DNA of 64,000 nucleotides from Lithodes maja (taxonomy: Eukaryota > Arthropoda > Malacostraca > Decapoda > Lithodidae). The position numbers and the translations under genes were made by a program. Below, piece by piece: positions 33,146 to 45,966 of this stretch. The stretch is from positions 1 to 64,000 of the forward strand of contig JBAKBP010007621.1 in the NCBI GenBank assembly GCA_037953745.1, read 5' to 3'. The notes under the pieces are model-generated. The model had not been told where the DNA came from, did not search any database, and worked only from the letters and a program-made list of their open reading frames with translations. The first letter of the stretch is position 1, and every line of letters begins with the position of its first letter.

Positions 33146-35045
33146 TGTTACGTCCTGGGATATATAAACACTGGGCTCTTTCTATTGGACTAGGTATGCG
33201 GTAACAAGCAACAACGGAAAACGCTAGATCCAACCCTTATCTATAAACCCAGGCAACAAACCACCCTAAACCGTCAAGAGTCCTGCCTGGACAACGAGGT
33301 ATCCTATAACTCGGTTACAGGGTGCATGCACTATAGACTGCTGATAGTCAAGCAGGCTATATAAAAGATCACACAATTAAGTTGACTTAAAGCTTCAAGG
33401 AAAAGATAGATAACGGAATTAAATTGCAGAAACACTTTAATAACAAACTAGAAGAAAGTACATTTAACGTTACGTTAATTAATACAACTAATCACCCCTG
33501 CGTAAAGAAGGTGAACGCAAACAGTCCTCAAAACATCGTACAGGTAGACAAGATGCAGGTTTCTAAACTGCATGTGGCTACTGTAGGATCTGATGCTTAG
33601 CAAAGAAAGTAAGTTACAGATTTAGAGAACTCTTAACTCATAAGCAGGAATAAATACTAGTTAGAGGCCATACAGTGTATAATGGCATAGATATAATTAA
33701 ATAAAGGCAGCAACTCACAACATAACCACATACAGGTGTGCTTCTCACTCTTAGTCAGGCAAGCCTGCTCGGACAGAGTCTCTAAGCCACACCCTGACTC
33801 ACAATGCTCACAAAAACGGTAAACTGTGGCACCATAACAAGCATGCAGAGATAATAAACCCCTAGCTGTTAATCTGCCAAGCGGCAGAGGTCTAGCCGGA
33901 AGGATATAGGCTTCGGATACCCGGGCTGAGCCACCTGCTCTAGCCTAGGGACGTTCCCAAGTCTGTGCGCCCAATTACTCTAATTGAAAGGGTGCTCTCT
34001 TGAAAGACTCAGATCGCAAGTATCTGACTCTCTCCTGGCGACGCTAAAGCAAAAGCAAGACGTGCTAGCGCAGTGCTGAGTGGACTAGGCAAGGGCCCTC
34101 ACACAACACGACACTAGACACACAGGAACACAGACAAGAAAATGCCCCCAGACTCCCACGGGTATCCTAGTAAAGTCGTGCGGGTCCACAGGACTCGCAC
34201 CAGCAGACTTTACTTAAAGGATCGCAAAAAGCCTCCCCTCCGGTCTAGCCCCTGCTAACCTGACACAAGAACACACTAGCAAGCATGAAACCACCGAATA
34301 TGAGACAACAAAAAAAGCTTCCTCGGTCTCATTAACAATTACATCTCTGCATAAGGCCCAAAATCCTATCTAGTTATCTGAGAGCTCGTCGTTAATACAA
34401 TAATAGATATAAGGTCTATCAAGGGGATGGGATAATTAAATAGATTGGTGAAGTAGTGGAAGGAAGGTATACAAAGTAAGAGAGAAAGTTTCTAAGTGGG
34501 GTTGAGAGGGATAGATATCAAGGGGGTCCGAAGGGTACGACAGTGAAGTGAGCTCCGAGTCTTGAATCTGTCTGGACCCCACCCTAGGCATGCGAAATAC
34601 ATCCCATGCTTGGCAACACTCAACACCGTTGCCGGGTCAAAATCCTCTACCCCTTGCGTGAGTCGAAACTAAGCCTAACGTTGCGATCAAATTGGCAACA
34701 TCAGGCTCGTCCCAAGCTAGACTCTCCGCACGAAGCAACGTCCCCCAGCCGGTCTCTCTCTCCCGCTCGTCTCCTCCCACTCTCACTAGACTTACATCTT
34801 ATATATTATAATGAAACAATCAACTATCGAGAATAAAATATACTAAGATGCGTTGGTTAAGAATAAGGGCAGCTTCAAGCTGTGAAACAACATAAGAATA
34901 TCCCAGACATTAGTTACATTGTTGTAGGATATATACTAAGGAAAAGCCGGCCGGCCGGCTGCCGCCAGCCGGTTTCTAAACGGCTGGGCAGCCGACACGC
35001 GCGCATGCCCGCACGTGGCTACTGTGCACTACACTGAGCGTCACA
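33146..35045 (-). mobile_element. Second-family Gypsy solo LTR with 4-bp TSD CTGT
   Basis: The unit starts TGTTACGTCCTGGG and ends GAGCGTCACA on the plus strand, with CTGT at 33142-33145 and 35046-35049. Terminal sequences resemble those of the Gypsy-1 LTR, but the body is different. It sits in the gag frame of Gypsy-1. No internal coding sequence remains; frames at 34606-34836 and others have no domain. Confidence 0.85.
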
Positions 35046-35307
35046 CTGTGATGTAAAAAGCCCGTAACTTTTCTTATACGGCGTGGTGTCAGGTTTGGAT
35101 TCAGTTTTAGTTTCATTGCTCTTTTGTTTAAATGTGTCGTTGCTACGGGGAGGGGGAGGATAACGGTCCCTAGCACTTGCATCGTACTTCTGTGAGGACC
35201 CGCAACCCCGAATCAACGACAGTCGTCGATCAGCCATTTCTGCTGCTTCGACTAGAGTTCTTGGGTTTTTCTCCTTTAAGTTCAAAGTTAGATCACCGCC
35301 CGTGCTC
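35046..35307 (-). pseudogene. Gypsy-1 gag, middle fragment
   Basis: The frame reads TGGDLTLNLKEKNPRTLVEAAEMADRR... in the minus direction, with a capsid C-terminal pattern (NPRTLVEAAEMADRRL) followed by a basic Pro/Arg/Lys-rich linker. It is bounded on one side by the F3 TTAA element and on the other by the solo LTR. Phase agrees with the gag parts on both sides after excision. Confidence 0.8.
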
Positions 35308-36564
35308 TTAACCTCTGAAGTGCGCACGGGGGTAAATGAAAACCTCCCCCTGTGCTGACGTATTTGAGGTTTTTCGTCACTAAAATATTCATTGTACCAT
35401 TAACCTCTGAAGTGCGCACGGGGGTAAATGAAAACCTCCCCCTGTGCTGACGTATTTGAGGTTTTTCGTCACTAAAATATTCATTGTACCATTAATAGCA
35501 TTAATAATTATCCATATGCGCCTATTATGGGTTGATTATAAAGGTATTAACCTGAAACAACAATAAAACGAGTGAAAACAGCGTTTGGATGGTCAAAATC
35601 GGAGATATAGCCCGCGAGTTGTATAATCTATGGGTGAGGCAAACTCCTTTCCCGCCAATTTCCCCCAAGGCCACTGAGACACAGTCGATCGATACTCTCT
35701 CTCTCTCTCTCTTGCACTCGATGGCCATCAGTGATGACAACACCCTGCTTGCAACTCGCTAATGTTAGCACGAAAATATAACTCAGAATAAGGGAATAAT
35801 AGGGAAAATAGGTGATAACTGAGGAATAGGAGGAAAGTGGGGAAGGAGGGGAGGTAGAGGACTGAGATTTTGCATGGCCCAGGGGCCAAAAAAAAAATAA
35901 ATAAAATAAAAAAAAAAAAAAATTTCGATGTAAAAAGTTGATTTTTAGTTTTACTTACTCCAGAGAGTCTTCCCGCAGTCCGCCGGCCGAACTCTAAAGA
36001 GTCTTCCCGCAGTTCCCGGGTTAATAGCATTAATAATTATCCATATGCGCCTATTATGGGTTGATTATAAAGGTATTAACCTGAAACAACAATAAAACGA
36101 GTGAAAACAGCGTTTGGATGGTCAAAATCGGAGATATAGCCCGCGAGTTGTATAATGTATGGGTGAGGCAAGCTACCTTCCTGCCCATTTTCCCCAAGGC
36201 CACTGCGACACAGTCGATCGATACTCTCTCTCTCTCTCTTGCACTCGATGGCCATCAGTGATGACAACACCCTGCTTGCAACTCGCTAATGTTAGCACGA
36301 AAATATACCTCAGAATAAGGGAATAATAGGGAAAATAGGTGATAACTGAGGAATAGGAGGAAAGTGGGGAAGGAGGGGAGGTAGAGGACTGAGATTTTGC
36401 ATGGCCCAGGGGCCAAACAAAAATAAAAAAATAAAAAAATAAAAATAAAAAAAATATTTTGTTTTCGATGTAAAAAGTTGATTTTTAGTTTTACTTACTC
36501 AGGAGAGTCTTCCCGCAGTCCGCCGGGGGAACTCTTAAGAGTCTTCCCGCAGCTCCCGGGTTAA
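35308..36564 (+). mobile_element. TTAA-bounded element, family F3, with internal tandem duplications
   Basis: TTAA lies at 35308-35311 and 36561-36564. The left 92-bp end unit (TTAACCTCTGAAGTGCGCAC) is present twice, at 35308 and 35400. The remaining body is also present twice, at 35492-36020 (529 bp) and 36021-36560 (540 bp), each copy starting TTAATAGCATT and ending CCCGGG before a TTAA. Single-copy form is at 19994-20607. Frames inside it are not genes. Confidence 0.85.
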
Positions 36565-37675
36565 AGGACTGCTCCAACATCATTAACTGCTTAATTCCAT
36601 CAAATGTTGTTACCTTCTCAGATCGGAGCCAGTTCCCCATAGCATCGGACAAGTCCCGGGCGTGTTCCAAAAAGGTGCTATCTCTTCCCTTGGTTACACC
36701 CCGGAACTTCAAACGGTACGTTTCTGGTTGCAGTTCGTAAGCCCTCAGGACAGCCTCCTTGAGATCCTCATACACAATACATGACTCCAAAGGTAACGCA
36801 TCGTAGGCTTTAAGACCCATGCCTATTAATCTAGAGGATACAAGTGCTGCCCATTTATTCTCTGGCCACTGGTGTTCCTGGCACTTCTTCTCAAAGCGTG
36901 CGAAAAATTCTGTTACCCCACTCTCATCAAACACCGGAACCAGTTTCAATAAGTGCGAGACAGATTGATCATGAACACGGTTACCAGCCCCAAGTCGCTG
37001 TCCCGTAGTCTCTACTTGCGACTTCTCTACGTCCATGTCGGCACAGTACCTAGTCGACTCTAAATCAGCTTGGATTTTTGCTAGCTCTATTTGCTGCTGA
37101 AGCTCACCTGCCCTTTGTTGCTGTTGAAGCTCAGATACCCTAATAGCCTTTCTCTCTTCGATCTTAGCTGATTCTATTTGCTGCTGGATCTTAGCTAATT
37201 CGAGCTGAAGCAATAATTCTGGAGTTAACCCTTGAGGAGGTGAAGGTGCTACAATGTTTGAAATTACCGGTGGTCCCCCCAGGGGCAACCCACCCTGCCA
37301 GTCACCACCCAACTGTGGAAGCGTACTCGGGGTCGGCAAACCACTGGGATGGCTGGGAGTCGAGTGTAGGGGAAGCATGGCCGAAGGGCTCTGAGCACTC
37401 AACCCATCTCGCTCACCAGTCACCCTGCCCAGTACACACGTTATCAAGTTATCCCTGGTCATGCTGCTAGTACCCGCATGACCGATAGCTGTGGCCAGGC
37501 ATTGAAGACCGTACCGATCCATACCCTCCAACCGCTCGGCAGTAACAGGCCATTGCAAAAATATCCTAGCATCCTCCTCACAGTTCACCTGATTAACCAT
37601 TTCATCATGCTGCTGTTCCTCAGTTTCGACATTACGTACTGTGTCTCCATTCTCCTCTGATCCGGTATAAGACAT
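36565..37675 (-). pseudogene. Gypsy-1 gag, N-terminal and capsid part
   Basis: The likely start is the ATG at 37675 (MSYTGSEENG), because the sister copy at 62156 shares it. An acidic N-terminus is followed by a Pro-rich linker, a Gln/Glu-rich segment likely to form a coiled coil (LELAKIQQQIESAKIEERKA) and a capsid-like region (VTEFFARFEKKCQEHQWPENKW, LKEAVLRAYELQPETYRLKF). It encodes about 370 codons before the F3 element interrupts it. The protein would form virus-like particles in the cytoplasm. This part itself is open. Confidence 0.85.
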
Positions 37676-37845
37676 GATGCTCTCAAAAATTTCCCACCTC
37701 AAACTCTTATACCTCAATATACACACAAAAATTCTCGGAAATACTCAAGGGCTATACTATGTTGCAAAAAAAAAAATATTCTTGCTGATCCCCACAAAAT
37801 ATTCCACAAAACAACAAATGTTCCCTGCTAATAAATGTAGGTTCA

Positions 37846-37870
37846 CCAAATCCTAGGTAAGGTCGCCATT
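37846..37870 (-). other. Primer-binding region of Gypsy-1
   Basis: Directly after the 5' LTR the minus strand reads AATGGCGACCTTACCTAGG. The same sequence follows the 5' LTR of the sister copy at 61939. The TGGCGACC start is usual for several Gypsy lineages; the priming tRNA was not identified. Confidence 0.65.
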
Positions 37871-39680
37871 TGTTACGACTGAGGTTTAAATATATCAGGG
37901 TTCTTATTCATTGGACTAGTAATGGCATAAATGCTACAACGGAAAGCGCTAGATCCAACCTCTGATGTATATTCCCAATGAACAAAGAACACAAATACTC
38001 TCCAGAGTTCTATATGCAATAATAGGTTATTAAACTCTCAATAAATGTGCGTCTACTCTAGGCTTAATGTTATGTGAAAACAGCCTATTACTACCTATAA
38101 CCGAAGGTGCTTGGTTATGGTATGCAAAGTAAGGTGGTAAGAGAAGTTACAGCTTACGTTACTTTAATCAATAAATGTCAGGCACTCCTGCATGAAAGAA
38201 AGTGCACTAAAGTCCTTCAACACCAACAAGGAATCTTCTTTAAATTTTAGATGCTATCAAGTTGCTCGAATCGGAAATGGAACCCTAAAAGGCAGGCAGC
38301 GGAACAATGCTCGTGCAGGCTATGCACACAAAAAGGCAGGAGATATAATGCAGTCGGAGCCAAGAATATCCTAAACGCCACAACAATAATAATCATCGCC
38401 ACGAAAATGCAGTATTCCTATCAACAAAAAGAGCCTAAGTCGTTTGTGTCTCAATACATCAAACTAGGCTGCGAAATGCTTGTGTAATCATAAACGGGTA
38501 TGCATAAAAGAGTAATTGGTTTATATACTTAATGTCTACTGTGACTGATAAAGTCTAGCTAGAGTCAATGATACGAGATAGTGGTGCGCATGGCATCCCG
38601 CATAGCCTAGTGCAAATCTCAAGTCTGTGCGTCAAATATTACGTTATAATGAAGGGTAGCTCTCTTGAGAAACCTTAATACCGAAGTATTAAGCGTTCTT
38701 CTGGCGTACCTCAAAGACAAACAACGAGCTTAGAACAGTGCAGAATGGTATAGGCAAAAAGCCCTCATTCGTGCATGCTCTATTCTCAATGGCACACAGA
38801 CTAGAATTTACCCAATCAACTCCAGTTCTCAGGTATGTCGTGCAGCTTTTAACTAAAGCCAGCACCCATCGGAAACAATACCTTATAGTATCAGACTCCC
38901 AGTCTAGCATTATCTAATCCAGCAGAACACTAATAATTATAGGAAGTGGTACTGAACAATATGAATGCCAACCAATGCTTTGTGATCAACTTATCTTATC
39001 AACTAAACATACATGGGTTATATAAGACCTTAACGCACAATACAACTGGCCAGCATGAAGCTGATTATGCAGAGTTAACCAGAGGGGGTATAATATTAAT
39101 AAAAGGTGGTGAAAGATATGGAAAATGAGAGAGATAGGCAGATGAAAAAGGTTCTCAGGTGCGGAGAGGGAGACAGATATCAAAGGGATAAGAGGGATGC
39201 GTTCTAGAAACCAGATCTGAGGGAGAGAGTGGCGAGAGAGCTGTATAATATACTAGCACAGCCGCGTAGGAAAAGCGGTAACAATTCCTTCAGCCAATGA
39301 CAAAGAAGCCAGCCAAACATGACGTCACCAAGCATGGTAAAAAACTCCTCCAACCAATCCCAGGCCAGCCAGCCGTGACGTCATCAAGCATGGCAAAAAA
39401 ACACTGCGCGCCTCCTCTCACTCTGTTCTACTCTCTCTCTTTCTCTCTCAAATCCTATCATTACTACTTAATGATAAAACATATACTTTGCAATTAAATA
39501 TATAAAGCCTTGACATGGGCAAAAACAAAGAGCCTTTCTGGACTGCCCATGACACGAGCTTTCATATGAAATAAAAGCACACAATAATACATCAACTGTC
39601 GCCACATCCACTGCCCTGGCGATCCTAGCGAGTCACTGTAGAACAAGCCATGCGGTTCTAACGGAGTGGTTAACGTCACA
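37871..39680 (-). repeat. Gypsy-1 5' LTR, 1810 bp
   Basis: It begins TGTTACGACTGAGG and ends AACGTCACA on the plus strand. It holds the single GCGTCTAC that corresponds to the P-element target. It differs from the 3' LTR at scattered positions and by the 36-bp segment at about 39511-39547. CT-rich tract and ATATATAAAG (TATA-like) motifs near 39420-39510 could be promoter parts. Confidence 0.9.
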
Positions 39681-40285
39681 AGTACATTCTTAGCTGTGTT
39701 TTAATCTATATCCCAATTTGTCCATTAGCTCGCTTTCATCTCAGTGTTCTTATGTGATCAGTGTTCTCTTTTCCATATATATTTTTCACATCTGCCTGTG
39801 TATGCCTGTTTGTCTAAATTGTAATACCTTCTTGCACTCTATTCCAACTTCCTTGCTGTATCTATTTGACATTGTACAACATACAAAAGTGTTTGTTTTC
39901 CTCACTTGGGTTAGAAATTTGGATAGAATATGGGTGGGAGTGTGTTGGGAGGCGGGTGCTTCCCACTCTCTGTAAGAGAAAAGGTATACAATGAGAACAC
40001 TCTTAAAAACAGTTATTAATGTAATAGAGGTAGTAATACGAGAAATATGCAACATTCCAGCGTGTACAGAGATATTGCAGGGAATTAGTAAGAGGAAATG
40101 AGTTGATGAGGCAAAATGCTTTTGACTCTACCCTTTCGATAAGTGAGGTATGGGTGCAACCTCCTCACACATGCAAACAATAATTGATGCATGGGCGCAC
40201 TTTCCACTTATACATAGCAAGGTGCTGTGCGGGGGTAAACAATTCTCGGAGATGGTTGAGTATTCCTAACATCTGGGACGCTATT

Positions 40286-41208
40286 TTAACCCGCTGAGGA
40301 CCAGCAAGTTTATAATAAATGTACCACCAGGGACCGGCTGTTTTGAAGAAAAAAAAAATCCAGAAACAATAGGAATGGGTTAGGAATGAAGGAAAAACAC
40401 AAAAAAAACGATCAAAAAGCTAAAACAATGGTCCTACGGAGCGCTCCCCCGAAAGTCGATTTTACAAGAGTAAAAAATGTTTTTCTTTCTATGTGATTGA
40501 GGGAGGCAAAAGGCATAACTGCCTATAGTGAGTGCCTCCCCCATAGTTGAAAGAGTGACAGGGCCAAAATCAAGGGACATTCGAGCCAAAATGCCTGGAC
40601 ACACAGAGTTTGAAGCAATTTAAGTCATAGGAAGAGGGAGAGACTGATTCTGGGAGAGAGTTCCAGAGCTCAGCTGTTGAGTAGAAGAAAGTTTGAGAGT
40701 AACGTTTCACTCTTGGGTTGGAGAGTTGCACAGAGTAGGGGTGGGATTGAGTTGCAAGACGGGTACCACGTGCACTACGTAAAGGAGGTGGTATGCACTG
40801 GGATAGCTCTGAGGAACACTGATTATTATAGTAGCGATAGAATAGCGAGAGAGATGCAACATTGCGGCGGAGAGAGAGAGATTGCAGAGAGTTGGTGAGT
40901 GGACGGGAGTTAATGATACGAAAGGCCTTCCTTTCAACTTTGTCTAGGAGAGCGGTGTGAGAGGAACCTCTCCACACATGTGAACAATACTCAATACAAT
41001 TGAAGGCAAATACACCCAAAATACCGGTTTTTGCACGGTCACACGCACGCGGCTGGACTTTGAGAGTGTTCAACCATCGTCAAGGTTGCGTGGGATACTT
41101 ACACAGTTCCCGTACAAATCTGAGCCCTCTAGGTGCCATAGGACCGGAGTAATTGGGACCGGATCGACCAGGACGCATGGTTTGCGTCGCTGGAGTTCTG
41201 TGGGTTAA
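40286..41208 (-). mobile_element. TTAA-bounded MITE, family F1, carrying a LINE fragment
   Basis: TTAA is at 40286-40289 and 41205-41208, with termini TTAACCCGCTGAGGACCAGC and, inverted, TTAACCCACAGAACTCC. Both halves match the 418-bp F1 element at 16411 in opposite orientation. The extra 500 bp in the middle is a younger 5'-truncated LINE-A. Excision with one TTAA restores the phase of the surrounding LINE. Confidence 0.88.
40483..41005 (-). mobile_element. LINE-A, short 3' fragment inside F1
   Basis: It encodes only the LINE-A C-terminus (CIEYCSHVWRGSSHTALLDK through LCVSRHFGSNVP) and the 3' UTR with GGGGGAGGCACTCACTATAG. The frame is open to the natural stop near 40570, so it is younger than its surroundings. 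Edges are approximate. Confidence 0.85.
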
Positions 41209-42600
41209 CAAGAGTGGTAATATGATCCTTCCAAGAAAGTTCAGGAGGAAAAGAAACACTAAAAATACTGATAGAAGATGAAGGGTTGATTTGTGTATTG
41301 TTGAAGAATATGCGATAGTCGTGGTGTGTAAGATCGTGAGTAATGGAGTAATTACATGGTGGGTAGTTGTGGAAACTAGTCGAATAATGTGAGGTAGATT
41401 CATCAGCATAGGATTGGAAAGGACTAGAGGTATAGTTGAGTAGATCATTAATGAACATATGAAAGATAACTGGAGACAGGACAGAACCCTGAGAAACACC
41501 GGAGTTGATAGGTTGAGTAACTGAGCGATGACCGTCTACAACCGGCCAGGAAGGACATTAGAGATAAAGGCACAGAAGGAGGGATAGAAAACGAAGGAGG
41601 GTAGTTTAGAAATTTGAGATATGTGCAGATTCTATCGAAGGCTTTCGATATGTCTGGCGGAAAAGAAAAGGTCTCACCAAAGTCTCGAAATGGGAATGAC
41701 CAAGAGTTAGTAAGTTAGTATGATAATTAAAATCACCAGTGGAACGGCTCTAAGGAAACCATACTGGCAATCTGAAAGTATATTTGGGTAAGACAAATGC
41801 CTAAGAATTTATTATTTAAAGATAGTTTCAAAAACTTTGCAATAAATGAGAGCAATTGGCCGATAGTTAGAGGCTTGAGAGCGGTCACCCTTCTTTGGGA
41901 CAGGTTAAATTAGAGCAAGCTTCAAGCACAAAGGAAAGACGTTAGATAAAAGACAGAGACGAAAGAGTTTACCTAGGCAGAAAGTCAGCATGGAAGAGCA
42001 GTTTTTGAGTACAATAGGAGAAACCCTGTCCAAACCGTATGCCTTCTTAGCCTAGATAGGACAGAAAGTACATCATCAGAAGAAATTATGATATTGGACA
42101 TATGTAAGAAAGGGGGTTATAGACGGATAATTAACACCAAAATCATCCAAGGAGGAATATTTAGTGAATGTTTGAGCAAGGAGTTCAGCTTTGTCAGAGG
42201 AGGATGTGACAGTGGTGCCGTCAGTGGAAAAGAGGAGATTGATGAAAGAGTTTTTGGCGAATCGAAGAACAGATTTGGCTTGATTCCCAGGCAGAAGCAT
42301 AAAACGATAGAGATTCTTGATGTTGAAGGTGATGGAACTATATGAACGATTCCTCCAAATTGTGGACAGCAGTAGAACAAGTGTGAGTAAACCAAAACAA
42401 AATGTCATTACACTGAGAGAAAGAAAGTGGAATGTATGCCTCCATGCGACGGATGCAGAAATAATTCCATTGGAAATCACACATGTACTGTAACAGTCGG
42501 CAGCGACCTAGTGCCATAAGCGTTGCCAGCTGGGAGGATATGTTAGGCATGCTGGTGAGATAGGACAGGTGATATACTTATGATTGGACGAGTCCGACAG

Positions 42601-43690
42601 AGAGAAAAGATTTTCAGCAGAAGCAGAAGTATTAAGAGGTTAGACATAAGTCAAGGATGATGGTTAGGAATAGAAGTAAATTGCTGGACTAACTGATCTT
42701 TTTCATTTAGGATATAGTAGCTTGTTGACCAGGTTGGTCAGTGAAATGAGAGGAGAGCCATTGGCAGTGGTGAACATTGAAAGTAAGGTGAGGTTGATAG
42801 GATGTGTTTTACTTTAGAGTTTAGATAATAAAAAAAACAATAGATTTTTGTCACTTTAAACCAAAATTATGATTTTCCCCGAAAAAAAAAACCTATATAC
42901 ACGAGGTATTACGCTATCTTCGCTTTATGTGCCCAGAATGATCTATAAAGCTCCCAAAGCATGTATACGTTTCATAATTTGGGGGTACTTTGGGGTAAAC
43001 ACGTCAATTTACATTGTTTTATTGCCCGTGTTTAAATCTTACGGACAATTAGCCAAAATACACCTTTTTGTTTTAGTTATCTCGGCCACGTTGGCCTAGA
43101 ATGAAGAAAAAGTTCCCAAAATACGTTTTTCAATATATAGAAACCTACATTTAGTCCAAAACATCGATATATGTCGGGATTCTCAAATGTTTACGATTTC
43201 ACCGGAAAACAGCTTAATTACGTGGTTTTGAGATATGTCGGCAAATTTGGCCGTGAATGAACGAAAACGATCAAAACACACGGTGTTCATCATTTGGAAC
43301 CTCACTGTTTTAAAAAATTCTGTTTCGATCAATTTGAGGCTAAATTTTGCCTGATAACAGCCTATTGCAAATGCGTCGTTGTGAGTTTATCGGTCGTTTG
43401 GGCCATTACGCTTCAAAAACATGTGTTTCGCCATTTGGGGGTACTTTGAGCCAATTATGTCGATATAGGTCGGTTTTCACCCATTTTCGCAATTTCACCG
43501 GAATGCAGCCTCAACCCTTCTTCCCACCCAGACGCCCACCCCTAGTGTATGGCAAGACGTTTGACATGCTTGTTAAATGTAGTTAAATTAATAAGGGAAG
43601 GAGGTGTTTATGAGAGCAAGCTGGATTACTCTTGGTTTAGGTGAGACATTAACAGAAACACTGAGGGAAGCCAGACAAATGAAGGAGGAG
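42601..43690. other. Non-coding DNA with degenerate tandem pattern
   Basis: Between about 42870 and 43530 phrases such as TTTGGGGGTACTTTG, CACCGGAA-ACAGC and GATATGTCGG or GATATAGGTCGG recur at irregular spacing, suggesting an old tandem array of about 170-200-bp units. No gene is visible. Confidence 0.45.
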
Positions 43691-43723
43691 TCTCATGAAC
43701 TCCTTATCACATGCCTATGAGGC

Positions 43724-44370
43724 CTTCACTTGGACCATATTACCAGTCTTGCTAAGGCAGCCTCCCAGAAGCAGGGTGTGCTCAACTGCCTCAAGGGGTT
43801 CTTTACCCCTGCACAGCGTCTTGCTCTTTACAGGGGCACAGTGCGCCCTTGTATGGAGTGTTTTTCACATGTGTGGGGAGGATCCTCTCACACAGCACTC
43901 CTAGACAAAGTAGAAAGGAAGGCCTTTTGTATCATTAATTCCCGCACACTCGCCAGCTCTCTGCAAACTCTCTCTCTTCGCTGCAATATTGCATCTCTCT
44001 CGCTATTCTATCGCTACTACAATAATCAGTGCTCCTCAGAGCTCTCCCAGTGTATACCACTTCCTCTATGTAGGGTACGTGGTACCCGTCTTGCAAAACA
44101 ATCCCACCCTTACGCTGTGCAACTCTCCAACCCAAGAGTGAAACGTTACTCTCAGACTTTCTTCTATTTAACAGCTGAGCTCTGGAACTCTCTCCCAGAA
44201 TCAGTCTTTCCCTCCTCCTATGATTTAAAATGCTTCAAACTCTGTGTGTCCAGGCATTTTGGCTTGAACGTCCCTTGAGTTTGGCCCTGTCACTCTTTCA
44301 ACTATGGGGGAGGCAATCACTACAGGCAGTTCTGCCTTTTGTCTCCCTCACTGACATAGAAAAAAGAAAA
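43724..44370 (+). mobile_element. LINE-A, 5'-truncated, open C-terminal frame
   Basis: The sequence enters LINE-A at the DHITSLAKAAS position. It codes without interruption to the stop at 44276-44278 (CMECFSHVWGGSSH, NIASLSLFYRYYNNQC, LWNSLPESVFPSSYDLK). A 3' UTR with GTCTCCCTCACTGACATAG and an A-rich end follows. About 180 codons remain of a protein several times longer. No promoter is present; it is a dead-on-arrival copy. Confidence 0.85.
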
Positions 44371-45966
44371 TCGCCCTACTTTGTAAATATTTCCAGTTAT
44401 AAGGTTAAACGTTATAACCAATTGACTACGAGATGAGTTTCTTTAGTTACATAAGCAAATCTACAGTAGTGCTAGCCGAGAATACATTGGTAACTATGAA
44501 ATGTTACTGACGAAGACAATGCAATATCCTTGAGTAGAAACACATTTTGTGAACATGGATAGTTTAGTCAACATACACAAACATAATATTATGTCATACA
44601 GTATATATATTGGCCTACTTCAGGAGTACCGAGGCAGAAATAAGCAACCTTACTTGCTAAACACTTCACCTATGTACAGGTATAACAAAATTACCATATG
44701 TTAGCCTGGACACTGTTAACATGGCATCATCGTACTGAGAAGGTTAATCCCCTTGATTCTAAGAGGTCTGAGACCTAAGAGGTCTGAGACCGCCGTTATG
44801 CAACAGATTAAACCTGAAATACTCTTCGAAAGAGTAAAGGGAGCATTGTTATAGGTGTTCAAAACTATTGTTCTTTAACGTTTTTTGTTGTGTTTTTCGA
44901 GGTAAAGTATTCATTATCATATGCCTCATTCTCATACTATTACTGTTAGTATTTAACAACATGAATTAGCTTAGACATGTTAATAAGACATACATTGAGA
45001 TAGATGTCATGATTTGTTTTATAAATATTCTGCCTACGTTGCATGTCATTGTTTAGTATTACCAAAATATAATATAAATCGGTTGTATGCTACTGTAAGG
45101 GATAATTAAGGTTCAAATTCTTAGATAAAATAGGACTTCATAGGCTACTAAACCTTCTGGCTCACTAAGCCAGCACAATGTTAGTCAAGAATAGCGTCAG
45201 GACTGGAGCCCATTTTCGAGAACTCCTTTCACCAGTCCCTTCAAGGTTCAAAAGGTAGTTAACATAGGACTTCAAAGGCTATCACCCCTATTGGATTATT
45301 AAGCCAGCACACTGTAAGTCAAGAATAACGTCAGGACTGGTGCCTCTCTGTGAAAACTCCAGTCCCTTCCAAGGTTCAAAGTTAGTTACAGTTAAATATA
45401 TATGCGAATACTGATAACCTTAAGCTGGCAGTAGGAATATGGCTTAAAAAATCGAAGAGTAAATGGGAGTTTCGCACATTGAAATAAACTGACCATTTAA
45501 ATTAAGTATGAAGGTCTAAGGTTGGCTGTAGATAAATCGATGTGGAGTAAAATTTAACTGAGTAAATATAACTTTGCAAACAGTAAACATACCCAAGTTA
45601 CGTGGTCAAAAGTGGTGCTGCCTTGAAGTTTGATATGGTTGGTCAAACTTGAGACTATAACATTGAGAAGGAAGCTAAGGCCGTCATCATGCAAGCGATA
45701 TTTTCTGCAACAGTCTTTGACAATTTTAGTCTGGCAGGTCTAATATACATTTATGTATGATTTCAGGTACTGATATTAGTCTACCTTCAGCCTATATCCC
45801 ATTACCAATTCAAAAAAATTCAGGAATATTGCAGGAACGGTGTTGACCATGACAAATAGATGTTACAGGTCATTTAATAGCAATATACTGCAGACTATGT
45901 TAAAATGTATGCCCTCTTGAATGGGACTGATTGGTGTGATCTAAGGACCTGACCTATAAAATAGGA
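44371..45966. repeat. Non-coding DNA with a two-unit duplication
   Basis: Two related units at about 45126-45262 and 45263-45385 share ATAGGACTTCA, AAGCCAGCACA, GTCAAGAATA and GTCAGGACTGG. A GAGGTCTGAGACCTAA motif is doubled near 44760. No gene is visible. Confidence 0.6.

Larger units (their letters stand above)
25663..39680 (-). mobile_element. Gypsy-type LTR retrotransposon (Gypsy-1) with nested insertions
   Basis: On the minus strand the order is 5' LTR (39680-37871), primer-binding region, gag, protease, scrambled pol, polypurine tract, 3' LTR (30870-25663). Flanks are AGTT on the left and AGTA on the right, an imperfect 4-bp TSD. Three foreign elements sit inside: a P-type transposon in the 3' LTR, a solo LTR and a TTAA element in gag. 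RT is missing, so it cannot be autonomous. A sister copy on the plus strand starts at 59654. Confidence 0.9.
39780..42600 (-). mobile_element. LINE-A, old copy, split by an F1 element
   Basis: Right part (41209-42600) encodes the region before RT (LLPGNQAKSVLRFAKNSFIN, TVTSSSDKAELLAQTF) and RT (SPFQSYADESTSHYS). The left part (39780-40285) is the C-terminal region, aligned with other copies but with stops and substitutions (HLRELFTPAQHLAMYKWK, VRPCINYCLHV). The F1 element lies between them at TTAA. It is more diverged than the other LINE-A copies. Both ends are approximate. Confidence 0.75.
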
